From: Ophthalmolycus amberensis
Lineage: Eukaryota; Chordata; Actinopteri; Perciformes; Zoarcidae
Assembly: GCA_024529925.1 (NCBI GenBank)
Contig: JAFEUB010000840.1
Span: 1,122,501-1,186,500, forward strand
DNA: 64,000 nucleotides
Direction: 5' to 3'
The notes under the pieces were generated by a model. The model was given only the letters and a program-made list of their open reading frames with translations, did no database searches and had not been told where the DNA came from. Shown here one piece after another: positions 47,082 through 59,539 of this stretch (the first letter of the stretch is position 1; each line of letters starts with the position of its first letter). A program made the position numbers and the translations under genes.

Positions 47082-49203
47082 GTTCTGCCACACCCTGGCT
47101 CACACACAGTACACTGCAGTTTCAGCAATGTAAGAGCTGCTGGCTGTGTCTTTGCCTGCCTTTGCACCAGCTGAGGCATGAGTTCTCTGTGGAGTCATTA
47201 ATACAACTCATCTATTGAGCTAGTTCTCCTCCTCTGGGAGCGTGGGACTGACTGCTCTGACAACCACTGATGACTGAACAGGCAAACGGATGCAAGGGGA
47301 AATGACTAGAGGGATTTCTCATCCTTTTCGTGAGGAATGATATACTTGACTGGACTAGAAAATATCCTCTTGCAGATCAGGTCGAATGTTTATCAGTTGT
47401 AGAAAAAGGACGCATTTCAGCCTGCTACTGATATATGTGAGAATCTTGTGAGAGTCCTGCATGGTTAGGGGAGTCAGAATGGCATGTAATGTGAATGTGA
47501 GCATCTGCAAGCATTGCAGCGATATACAGTACAGTATGCATGTGCCTGCAGAGGTGTGTGTGTTTCTCGATGGGAATGAAATAGATTCTGGTAGAGGGTG
47601 GAGCTTTATAGCAATGATGAAACAAGTAATATTCAGCACAGCATTTTGCAGTCACTGTGCTTCTTCCTACAGATACATTCCCAGTATTCTCCATCCAAAC
47701 ACTGCGCAGGCATCATTTCACAGTGTGTGTCCCGGAGGTAAAGAGGATGCTGCGTGAGACTAACATTCTCCTGTCCTGTCCCCCTGTCTCTCTTTCAGCA
47801 GGCATGTGCTGCCGAAGCCGCCCCCACACGAGGCCCTTCTGGAACTCCTGCTCGTGTTGCTGCTGGCGCTGCCCGCCCTAGCCGTGTGCCCCTCCATGTG
47901 CTCCTGCGGCCGCAGCCACAGGGAGGTGGACTGCTCGTGGAGGGGCCTGAGACATCTTCCCGATGGCCTGCAGCACAACGCGCGCTCCCTCAACTTGTCC
48001 CACAACCGACTTCACGACCTGGACGGACAGCTCACCGCGTACACCCACCTCCGCTTCCTGGATTTGTCTCACAACCGGCTGAGCCACCTGCCCGCCGGCT
48101 TGCCTCGTTCCCTCTGGCAGCTGCACGCCGCCTCCAACCGCCTCCAGCTGCTGGACAAGAACGACACGGTCCACCAGTGGAACCTGCGGCTGCTTGACCT
48201 CTCGGACAACAAGCTGGAGCGGGCCATCTTCATCAACAACACGCTGATCAACCTGCGCACGCTCAACCTGAGCCACAATCACTTCTGGACTTTGCCCACC
48301 AACATGCCTGCGCACCTGGAGGACGTCGACCTGTCCCACAACTTGCTCGTGAAGGTGCTGCCGGGATCTCTGGACCGGCTCCTCCGACTAACTCACTTCT
48401 ATCTGCATGCCAACCGCTTTCCCACGCTGCCATTTGGAGTTTTTGACAAGATGAAGTCTCTTAGAGTCGTCACTCTGGGCGACAACCCTTGGGCCTGTCA
48501 CCTTTATGCCGACATCACCTACTTACTGTCCTGGACGCAGCATACGCCTGCCCGCGTCCTGGGCTGCCCCTGCCACACCCAGCCTGTCTGTGGAGGGGTG
48601 CGCCCTGGCAGTACTGGAGGGTGGCACTTTGCCTCCTACAACTTGCCCCCCCTTGCAGCGAGTGCCCAGGACCTGAGCTCCATGCCCCCTGAGGCCAGCG
48701 TCACCGGGTGGTGGTACTCGTCTGGTTCTTCCCTGCAAAGCACCCCGCACAACCCCAAAGAGGCCTTGACCACGCAGCACCACCCTCTCACAGCCACACC
48801 CATCGGCACCTCCACCCCGCGACCCAGAAGCGCGGGCACACAGCCAACTATTAATCCCCTCTTTGCATCTGCTGGCCCAGCTGCCGCAGACCACGTGTTC
48901 CACACTGATTCCGCTGACTCACTCCACACCAGCGACGCATCCTCTTTTCCCGACACACGCTTCGCTACTGAAACGGCCATCGGGTCTGACATGACGCTGG
49001 CCACGGACCAGTTCTTTACAACGGAGAGCCCCTCCATCCAGACGAAGAAGACAACCACTCTTCGCACCAGGAGCGTGAGGAGGAAGAATCAGTCCGTTCC
49101 CAGCGGCATCAGCAATGGCGGCCCGACACCGGCGACTCGCTCCTCGTGCCCTTTCCTACACAACCTGGGGCTTCTGTCTCTCGTTCTGCAACGAGTCCTC
49201 TGA
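46988..49203 (+). CDS. omg: oligodendrocyte-myelin glycoprotein
   Basis: Join 46988-46995 and 47799-49203, 470 codons. Exon 1 ends ATG-AGA-AG with donor GTGAGT, and exon 2 completes Ser and continues in frame, giving MRSRHVLPKPPPHEALLE. This is needed because exon 2 has no in-frame ATG before the mature protein. A Leu-rich signal peptide ends near LALPALAV. An LRR N-cap follows (CPSMCSCGRSHREVDCSW), then about eight leucine-rich repeats (SLNLSHNRL, FLDLSHNRL, LLDLSDNKL, TLNLSHNHF, DVDLSHNLL), a Cys cap (WACHLYADITYLLSW), a long Ser/Thr/Pro-rich stalk and a hydrophobic C-terminus (LGLLSLVLQRVL) suited to a GPI anchor. In mammals OMG is a GPI-linked myelin surface protein that binds the Nogo receptor. 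Length fits the family (about 440). Confidence 0.93.
47027..47077. repeat. omg: (CA)n microsatellite in the omg intron
   Basis: About 25 CA units, 30 bp after the omg exon 1 donor. Confidence 0.97.
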
Positions 49204-52200
49204 AAGACAAAGAAAAAACAGCTGTGAATTATGAGCACAAACAAGACTGCTGACTGTTGTAGTACTTTCATGTTTGTATATTACACACTTTCCAAGCTAA
49301 AAGGTCATTTAGAATACAAAGTTTAACAATCCCTGCTATTCTCAGTATGGTATGATGCTACTTTTATAATAATTGGCCTTTTTACAAGCCTCCACTCAAA
49401 TGGAAAAAAATAACATTGTAATGAATATAGCTCAGCACATGATGGCACTATACATCCAGGTATCAGTTTCTTTCTTATGTAACTGAATGTAGCCTGGTGC
49501 TCATGTGCAGCTACAGTTGACCTATTTCAATGCTATCCAGTACACAATAAGACCTAGAAATTAATATTTTCCCCTTTTTTTTTTGAATGTTGCCTGTATT
49601 TGGCTGAGATGTTGCTTTGGTCATATTATGGTCATATATTTTTGAAATGTTATTGCACTGGCTTTAAAAAAGGTATGGCACTCAAAACTTATTTAGTCTC
49701 TTTTGCCAATTTCAATAGATATCCTTGATGCCTGCTTACTTGTTTCATGTAACAAACCATATCACTCACCAGAGGAGAGATCTTTTCCGGGCACAGGGTG
49801 TGTGTGTGTGTGTGTAAGAAACTGGTCATGCCACGCGCATAACAGGGACCAACGGGGGACTCTGTGGGACCAATGGGCGATGTTGCATCACTATCTTTAA
49901 CAAACTCCGAGTGCCAAGTGCCGCGTCTGTATTTCGATCACACCTCAAACTTAAGTGTCCTTCATGATTCAGCGATGCTCGTGAAAATGATCTGCATGGT
50001 GATTGAACGCTCCAGGAATGCAAACCTATACTGCGATATTGCCGCAGAGCATTAAAGCATAGGCTTTCGGAAGAAACACAGTGGAACACACTTCCACTGG
50101 GCGACTTCTTTAAATAAAACTGATATCGGCTATCTTCTGATGATTGTTTGAATTGTTTAACGCCACCTTTGTCTTCGTGCTGAACTGCAAGACAGATGTT
50201 TTCACTGAGTGTCTCATGAGAGGGCAGACAAACTGCCTGTTTTTCTTTCTTTTCCTTTGTATTCAATGGCTGCACCTCCCATGGGACTTTGACACAGGTG
50301 CCAACCCTCATGGGGGCTGAAGTTGTTCAACGCAATTAAATAGATCAAACGGTTACTTATTCGGATTTGAACAGGCATAGATTTGTTTTTAAGTGCGTGT
50401 ATTGAGGGAAGGTTCATTAAGTACAGAGGCACTTATTCCAGATAGACCTTGCTTCGCAGCTCAGAACAAACGCAGTCTTCTCTGTAGGTCATTGGGCAAT
50501 CACTCTGTGTCTAAGTTAGTTTCCTAAAAGATCAGTGAACAAAGATCAACCTGCTTTATGCGAGACCAGCATAGCATGTGATGTATAAGCCGGTCGCATA
50601 AATCTGAACAAAATTGAAATGAGAAATTCATTCCCTTCTTCCACAACTGGATACATTGACATCATGTTAAGGTCAAAAACAACTGATCACCTTCCTTCTC
50701 AAAAGTCAAACACCTGCTGAATAAATTCGGTGTATTTATAGCTGACACACAGAAGCCAAAACAGAAAGGAACTAGTGGTTGGTGCGCTGTGTATTTATGA
50801 GCATGAGTCAGAGCTCAAACATTTATTTTCTCTCCCCCAAGTCTCAGTTTCACCTTTAACTTGCATCTTCACTTAATCATTTATTAATTATTAAATGATT
50901 ATCTTATTGACTTTACTCCAACAAATCAGCCAAATGATTACTGCTAGCACAAAGCACGATCAAACGGCCTAGTTTATGGTTCATTATTGCCAACAAACAG
51001 ATGGTTTTTTTGGGAAGAAAGGGTTGAGAATCACTAGAAAGTCATTTTGGTTTAAATTGTGTTTTATTGTCAAGCTTGCCATTCGTTTAGTCGCCGCTCT
51101 GCAGCTTTCATACTTCTCTAATCCTCAACAAACACATGATGTATTTCCTAACTTTAGCTGCAGAACTTTCAAACATCTCTTCAAAGTACTGTAAGGTGCC
51201 AGCGAGCTGGCCTGCTGGCCAATTATTTTCTCTGTAGACAACACGAAGTAATGTCAGATTTCTCTTCTGGCTCCTATAATAACTGACAAGGTGTAGAGGG
51301 CTAGCATCATTTACTGCTGCCATGCCTCCCCTCTTCATCTCTCCACCCGGGCTTGTTTTGAGTGAGCATGCCTTCTTTCTTTCAGCCACACTCAATAAGA
51401 CTCACCCCCCCCCCCCCCCCCCCAGTGTGCTGCTTTGTACCTGGCAACCCCACTGCCCTCTTGTGTTCTCGTACATTTAAGTCCCCATCAGCTTTATATA
51501 CATCACAGTGTTCAGACGATGGCAGACAGAAAGGCTGAAAGAACCTGTAGTGTATTACAGTCTTTATGCAGGCAATCTATGCGAGTGTGCAAAAGGAGTT
51601 TATTTCATACGCTTTGCTGGAAAAAGTCCCCTTTTTTTACACTGTCTACAGAAATAACAGGCAGCCCAGCAAACAGCCCAGCATAAGCTGTTCCCCTCAC
51701 AGCAGCCTGTGGAGGTCACACAGTCTTTCCCTTCTGCGTGAGAGGCCATAAGGCCACTGTAGGCGGGGAACCTGGGTGTGACTGCAGACTCGCCACTCCT
51801 GAAAGGAACACAGGAGACGTGTCACTTCAAACCACCTCCATGAACACACACACACACACACACGCACCAGACGCACCAGACGCACTAATGACATCAGCTC
51901 CTGTTCTGATTACATGGGCTCTAGGTGCCCTCTTGTGGTGGCGGGACAGAAATGAATGTTTATACCAAAACATTAGAGTAATTCTTGGAGGGATTGTGTT
52001 CCAGGACACAACCTTCCCTTGATAAAGGACCTTTTGACGAAAAAAAAAAGAAAATCTGTTTAGAATACACACAAAAGGTGTGCTTTTCTGCCCGGCAACA
52101 CATGTGAGTTTACTGTAATTCAACGCACCAAACATGCAACTAAGGTGGAGATTTTGAATAAAAACAACAACTGCAGACCGTCACGACAGACCAAAGCTCA

Positions 52201-55200
52201 CACACACGCAGATGCACACTGACATGGCCTGAAAAGGCCACTGCAGCCTGCTTGTTGCTGAAACAATGGCTGCCAATCTCGACCTCCCTAGAGGCATGCG
52301 TCACAATATCAATTGTGCCCCAGAATTAGGCCGGTACCCAACCAAAGGACGCGCAGATGTTGCAGATAAACTTTATCCGATAAACCTAATCTGTATCGAC
52401 GGCTAGGGTCCATACGCCGAGGCTCTCGCCCGTCTCTTTGAGCCAAGAGCGATGTTTTCCAGTCTGGGCACTGATCAGCCGAAAAGGAGAAACGAGTAGG
52501 AATCTGGAAGAAATAACAAGGCGTACTCCAGCAGCCGGAGGACTGATGAGACAGGCAAAAAATTCAAACCCTGCAGCATAGCGGGGGTGGGGGGATATGG
52601 TATCTCTCGCCCTCGTCTCACTGGCACAGACAAGGCAAGGTCAGTGTTAAGGTCGGTGGTTGCAGAATATAGGAAGTGGTTGGCAACTGGGAGAATAAAT
52701 GGTGGCAGCCAGTTAGGGGGAAAGTAAATAAGATAAAAAGGGAAAGGAGAGAGCCGGAGGACAGAAAGCCCCACTTAGCCGGTGTGTCCAGCGAGGCCAT
52801 GCTTTATTGTGCCGTTCTAAGCCTCCGGAAGATTTTAAAAGAAATGTCTGAGGCGTAGCATATGCACTCATATAAACAAACTCCGAGACAGAGAGAGAGA
52901 GTGAAACTGGGTACAGGATAGTTCTTCAGGCTAGAAATCTGCCGGCTTCTTGTGCGTCAGTTTGTCCGTCGAGCGACAACAAATGCAGCTGTGCTGTGCA
53001 TGAGTGTGCCTCAACCCTCAACACTGTTGAGCATGTCCTGTGAATTTGCATGATAAACCAGAGAGCATTTTTGCACAGCTGTCCTGAGGAGGATTTCAAC
53101 AAAATGTACTTTGACAGAGAATAGGGGGGGGGGGGGATTTGGGGAGCTCAAAATCATGCTCAATTTAAAATCCCCAAAAATATTGATATAACTTACATAA
53201 CTGGGTCTCTGCGTGGGGAGGGGTCCGTCGCTCCCTCTGCCTCGAACAAAGCCCTCCAAAAGGCCAACGTGCACATCTTCCTCCGCACTGCTGACTGTAC
53301 AGGTGATGGGGACGGCTCCTTGCGGTGCTTTAATGCCACTCGTCGTCATCTGCAACACACGGCTCTCTCTGGAGTCCTTCAAAAAAAAGGCAGCCAGAAC
53401 ATTCCAGGGAGCAGCGGGGGCATGAGCTTATCTCCCAGCCCAGTGGAGCAGGTAAATGATGTCGTCATCGCCCACTTGTGCTCGAGCCCGATTGGTCTAA
53501 AGAGCCCCACATGCAAATGATCTTCTAATAGCGAGGTCGGAGAAAAAAATGGAGACTTGCTCGGCCTTTATTGTCACAACAGAAGTGTGTGTATTTGGAG
53601 GGATTCTGCAGAACTGTTCCGATCTGCGATTATCTGCTGTGCTGCGAGCTGTTTAGTGGAACCTTGAGGTGCCTTTGGGCACTTGGTGCAAGGGAATACA
53701 ACATTTTCCAACGTTTACAAGGGTCGTTTGCAGGCTTTGAGGAGCCTTATGCCTTTCAGATTATTCGAAGTCCATATTACAGTTTAGTTCTTTTTAACAA
53801 TGTGGACGTCTGAATATCACGGTGGCCCATCTACCTGGAATATTAGTGCGTAGCCTCTGGCAGAGCTTAATTAACTCATCTGCGCAGTTACAGAGGGCAT
53901 AATGGGGGAGAGAAATCACTCATCACCAGAACACCCGTCCCCACTGATCTGACTTCAAACAGTTTCTCTGTGTGCTAACAATCGCACACGGTCCCAGTGA
54001 TCCTCACATATCAGGATCAGTCGACGACGTTTTCACACAACCACCCATTGGAAACGATGAGAGGAGGAAATGTCATTCCTTAAAGTCATCAGTTTGCTAT
54101 CAGATGTGGCCGAAATGTACCCCCACAAGATGCTAAGCTACCCGAGGCGAGATGAAAGAGCAGGTCGCCTGCAGTTTGGCGGGCGGCTAATTCCTGAAAT
54201 AGGACTGTCAATTATGCATGTCTCGGTCTGGCTCCCTCCCTGCAGTCTGAGAGGCGCTTTAGCTCATGCAGCAACCAAGAAGCAGGGAGGAGAGGACACT
54301 AGAGGGAGACAATTTGTTCACATCTGCAGCCTTCTCCGCCGCTTTTTTCCTCTGGATTCTGAATTCCACTGTAATAGGCCCTCCAGAGGTCCACAGAGAT
54401 CAATACCAAATCATTCACAAAATCCGAAGGATCAAATTAACAACGTCTCAAGAGCGTTTGAATAATATCCCCAACAAATTCATGGCAGCGATGGAAGGTG
54501 TTTAGTCTGAGCTATCTTTTAGTGTTGGATTAATGCGTAGTGGATTCCTTTGCGTGCTCAAAACACACGGCGAGCCTCTGAGAGAGGCATGCATATGATG
54601 TATCACAACATGAAAAACCCCCCGAACACATTTTCACTATTATCACCACGTGTTTTCGTGCCTCCAGGCATTCAAAGGTTAATATATTTTGTGATTCACC
54701 AACAGATTACATGTAGGAATCCGTGTGGAGGAAAGGGGGTTTATGCATGATCCAGGGACAATTTCTCCAAGGTCAAGTGAGGATTCTGAGGGTGTAAAAT
54801 GATTACTGCAACAGGAAACAGGATGCCTCTTCTCAAAACAGCATCTCATAACACTGTCAGCGAGTCTATTGCTTCTCTCACTTTCTTTTCCCCCCGCACA
54901 GCTCTTTCACACACGATCAATTTTACTTCTCTCTCCATCCCCAAATCCCCCAGTCTTCATGCAAAGGCTCGGTTAGTTACAAGCTTCTTCTTCTTCTTTT
55001 CTTTTCTTTTTTTTTTTTGCATGCTGAGTTTCCTCTCCATTGAGAAGCGGTTCATCTTTCAGCACTGAATGCAAAGCCCAAATTGCACTGATGCAAACTA
55101 TGTGATTCCAGAAATCGTTGCATTGTCCTTGATTCTAAAGCGAAGGCTGAATTATCATTCAACACACAGATGAGTTCAAAGCATGCAGGAAATAAGACAT

Positions 55201-57700
55201 CAAAAAGGTGCCTATTTCTTCTTCTTATTCTTCATCCCCTCGTTAATCACAACGTCTTCAACAGCTGCCCCCTTTATAAAGGCTTCCAAGCCACGGTGTT
55301 CGATGTTCGGTTTCAGGGAAATCTGTTTTGTTCATAAAAACATACACGTCCCTCTCTTTCCTGCTCACTCGATACTAAACGCTCAGCTGCTCTGAAAGCA
55401 TAGCTGTCAGAGAGCCTAAACTTGCTGAAAGAAGGATAAACATTTTGGGCACTTTCATCAGGCAGTGGTGGCTGCTCAGATTAAAGGAGAACACCGTTTT
55501 ATTTAGAAATCTGTACATTTTTCTCCTTCAATCAGTGTAAAAAAAATAGGATCTGGCAACCCGAGTTGTGAACCAAAGTGTGATCCATAAGTTATGAGAG
55601 GTTTGTCGTTGAAATATCATAGATTTGAAATATAATAGGGTGTCTGCTTTGGCATCATGCTGTTTTTGGGGTTCAAACATGGCTCACAAGCCGTGATCGG
55701 ATGTTATAAAAAAAACGTCACACCTGATGTTACTTCTCCATCACGTTTGACTTTGCACTCTTCATGGTGCAACGGTGAACACAAAGGCCATGATAACAGT
55801 GTTCAAAGGGCAGAATAATTCACAACCGCACTGTGAAACCGGAGACCCCAGTGTTTTTATTTGAGCACAGAACAAGTTGCTCTTCATGTGTTAAATCCAC
55901 TGTGATTTTTTTTGCACACCTTGTGATCGCTTTAAAGCCTGTTGTTCCTCAGAACTCATATTCCGCATCAATTCATAACCTCCCTCACTCCTCTCGCTCT
56001 CTCTCGCTCTCTCTCTGCAGCTGCATGAGTGAATGCAAATCTTTTTTTTTATCCACTGTCACATTTCAGGCATATGCTGTTAGGGTACTGTCACACATTT
56101 GACAATTTATAGAACATGCAACAGTAATATAATCTTGAATGTATCACCAAATGGCATGGGACAGAAAAAACAATAGTGCATGTTAAAGTCAGGTGTCATA
56201 TTCCCATTTTCTTTGACACTCCTGTGCCACAAGGAGTTGCCACCATTTGCCTCCATACATTCGTTTCAGAGATACAGACATCGGCAATGTGGGGTGTCCC
56301 CAAACTAATGACAGAGTTTTAGCTGTTAAACTGTCAAAAGTCTTGTTATTTGGGTTTTTATCTCAGTCATTGTTTCAAAAACATGCTGCCTGGCTAGATA
56401 AGAAATCCCCTCTGGTAGTGCCCTGAACAGTCAGCACAGACGGGCCTATTCAACAAAAAAAAAAACTTCACTGAATGTGAGTAATGAAATAGGATCACTG
56501 GTCACGTTCCGCGCAGAGCTCGGGATGTTTTGTTGTAATTATTCTCGTGCTACGATGAATGAAAACTGCATTTCCAGAGAATGTATTGTCTTATTGTCTG
56601 TCGAGTTCTGTGAGCAGCAATGTGGCGCGGATGCAAACAAATGTATAATCCATAATTTAAAGCATAATTTGTACATGAGATTTCCTTTTCTTGTGTTCTA
56701 TTGATAGCACGCTGTGCAAAAAATATGCACCGAAAACATGTTTTTTCACACCACAAATCCACGTTCGTTTACACGTTCATTTCTTCGTCTTCTTCTTCTT
56801 CCTCTTCAGGGTCATGAGGGGGCAGAGGCAGTTTATCTCCACATGCCAGCCCTGCCCCCCCCCCCCCCCCCCAGCAGCTCATTACAGGTCATCTACATGA
56901 AAAGATTCATAATCCCTTCACTGCACGTATGGATGCCATACTTTTTTGATACCTGCAGGATATTCTTTGTTGGCTTTCACAATGGCTCGGGAGACTTTCT
57001 CTAATAATCAGCCCACCTTAACGCCTAAAGTTGGGCACCTTTTCATTCATTTCAAAATCTGATATTTTGCATATTCTGAGGTGTAACTTAAAAATATTCA
57101 TAAAGACATATATATATTTACACTATAACATTGCATTGTTGGTGCTATAGCATTTATGTATTGATCGTTTTTAAGGCTGGAAGCCACATTAAATGTACAC
57201 CAAGAGTAGTTAGAATTGAAATGCACATACTAAAAATCATATGAAAAAGAACATGTCTTATAAGCCTATCACTGCAAAAATGTTGTTAGCCACCATTTAA
57301 AAATGAAACAAGTATATAAAGTACAGTATTTCATTTCAAATATTCAATAATTGTAAAACACTTGTGAGCCATAACAATCAGGATAATCTCAATATTAACA
57401 TGCATGAGGAATATCCCCATTTTGTGGTTGTTTCTGAGGGACTATATTGTATGGCGGAAGAATAACAAGTTAATGTAATTAGTAGAAAAGTAATCGCGTT
57501 GCTGCTTTGTAAAGGTGCACCTGTCAGCTGGGTAATATTAAGTAAACATTGCTAATTAAGAAGACCATTTCTTGGACAAAGAATTTTTTATTTCTTTATT
57601 TTTTTAAAATGCTATGTGTCCACTGATTTAGAAGAGCAATAAGCCACTTTCACCTTCAGTGGCTTAGTGCTTAATTAAATGACAAATCGGAGGATTGGTT
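49204..57700. other. gene-free stretch between omg and msi2
   Basis: Starts with the omg 3' UTR; its end is unclear (a weak AATAAA lies at 50113-50118). It contains homopolymers at 51405-51423 (C), 53124-53136 (G) and 56855-56872 (C), a (CA)n at 51845-51863 and no exon I can recognise on either strand. Several stretches (for example 53840-54560) are rich in TAATTA- and ATGCAT-like words, but conservation cannot be judged from one sequence. Confidence 0.5.
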
Positions 57701-57942
57701 TGCAGATTGCCTGAATTGACGTCAATTGGATTGGTTAGGTGACAGAGGCAGGCTCCGCCCCCCTGTGGGCCAAGGTAGAGCGTGCGGAGAGAGAGGGAGG
57801 CGGGAGCTGAGCTGATCCCACGTGTGACGCTTTCATTCCCGGCTCAGTAATATTCTCATAGCGGGGCTTTGCATATCTCCTGCCCGTATCTGTGTGTGTC
57901 TGTCACTGTTACTGTAGTCACAGCCTATAGTTTGAAATAGAA
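57701..57942 (+). promoter_or_regulatory. msi2: msi2 promoter / 5' UTR region
   Basis: Has GATTGG (an inverted CCAAT box, near 57728), a GC box (CTCCGCCCCCC, near 57754), a GGGAGGCGGGAGC stretch and an E-box CACGTG near 57819, all within 240 bp of the start codon. The transcription start is not determined. Confidence 0.5.
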
Positions 57943-58635
57943 ATGGAAGGAGACGGGAGTCAAGCCACATCCGGAAGCCTAAATGATTCACAACATGACC
58001 CGGGGTAAGAATCTTTCTCAATGTATTCCTAAAGGTACTCTGCTTTTTGCTTTCATGTTAACATCTTAGAGAGGACTTCGACTGCCGTGTGCTGGATTCG
58101 TCCCCCTCTACAGTACGCACTTAAACCGTGCACGGGTCCGTTTCCACATTCAGTTGAAAGCCCCCTCAGCTTTGTAGCGAGAGTGTCCTGCCCCCCCCAC
58201 CTTTTTTTTATGTCGCTAGACTATAAATACTAAGCGCGAATGTGTTTCCATAGTCTTCCTTTATCCTTTAAGGTCGCTTTTAGAAGTAGTTAGTCGTCAA
58301 AATGGCCGAACTGACATCTGGACTCACTTCTGTTGTGTTTTCCCCTTACAGTAAAATGTTTATCGGTGGCCTCAGCTGGCAAACCTCACCAGGTGAGAGA
58401 CTGTTATTCTCTTTTTACACCGTGTCCCGGTATTTTCTTGTTGTTTTTTCTTCTTCTTTTTCCCTCTTCTTGTCGCTGTGACTGAGTGCTCGTTGTGGCG
58501 GCTGTGGCGGGTGTATGTGCACCGTGCAGCAGTGCACTGTATGGGATGTCTCACTAGTGTGTGTGTGTGCACGATGTTATATTTGATCTCCGTCCATCTG
58601 AAGTCCTCTATTCGACCCCTATGCGCATCGCGGGG

Positions 58636-58680
<45 letters not shown>

Positions 58681-59539
58681 TTGAAATGCAGTGACAACTG
58701 CATGTCCATATGTTTTCTGTCAAATGACCCGACATATTTTTTTTCTCTATTCACAGACAGCCTTAGAGACTATTTTAGTAAATTCGGAGAAATAAGAGAA
58801 TGTATGGTGATGAGAGACCCCACGACAAAACGCTCAAGGTAAATACCGGGCTCTTCCTACTTTTTTCAACCCCCCCTTCTCTCCTCTCCAGTGCATGTGA
58901 CGATATCGCTCACTTTGTCCGTGTTTCGTGTTAATCCAGCGTGCATATGTGTGTTTGTCCTGTGTTCGCGTGTGTCCCCCGTGTGTGTGTCTGTGTGTGT
59001 GTGTGTGTGCGCGCGCGCGTGCCTGCCTGCGTGCGGTTTCACAGCAAGCCAGATAAGCTTAAATGCTCGCTGCTGTAAAGCTGCAGCCGACTGCAATTTG
59101 ACATTGACTTTGTGACTGCACCGCAATGTTGGTGTGCTGTCGTCTCCCATTGTAACACACCAAATAATGATCAGCAGCCTGCTCCGTTTCTGTTCCAAAT
59201 CTGCCACAGGACCTCCATCAGTTTATTTTAGTTGGATTGTTTATTACTATTATTGTAAGAATAATAAGGTCATAGGAATATTATGCCCATTGTTGTGCAG
59301 TTTTATCATGGCAAGCCACGCTATATTTCCGCTATCGTTTAGTATTTGCATGAAACAACATGTATTGCAATTGTGTGTGTGTAAATGTATGTATGTGTGT
59401 GTGTGCATTTCTAACATTGTTGTTCTGGTTTCTTTGTGTCTCTTTGTTTTGCAGAGGATTTGGGTTTGTTACGTTTACAGATGCTGCCAGTGTAGATAAA
59501 GTCTTAGCTCAACAACACCACGAATTAGACTCAAAGACG
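57943..59539 (+). CDS. msi2: Musashi RNA-binding protein 2, first four coding exons (partial)
   Basis: Exons 57943-58004, 58352-58392, 58757-58838 and 59455-59539, all with GT/AG borders and matching phases, give 90 residues. The start [20 protein letters not shown] matches the MSI2 N-terminus in form. RRM1 follows with RNP2 ([10 protein letters not shown]) and RNP1 (RGFGFVTF), ending [28 protein letters not shown] distinguishes MSI2 from MSI1 (which has a QEGLREYF-type helix). Musashi proteins bind UAG-containing motifs in mRNA 3' UTRs and control translation in stem and neural cells (known). RRM2 and the C-terminus must lie beyond the right edge, consistent with a long intron 4. The a/b copy is unresolved. 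Confidence 0.95.
58636..58679. repeat. msi2: (TG)n microsatellite in msi2 intron 2
   Basis: About 20 TG units between exons 2 and 3. Confidence 0.97.

Noticed and set aside
47754..49067. Several 81-153 codon frames on both strands over omg
   Set aside because: Shadows of the GC-rich omg coding exon. The LRR frame is the real one.
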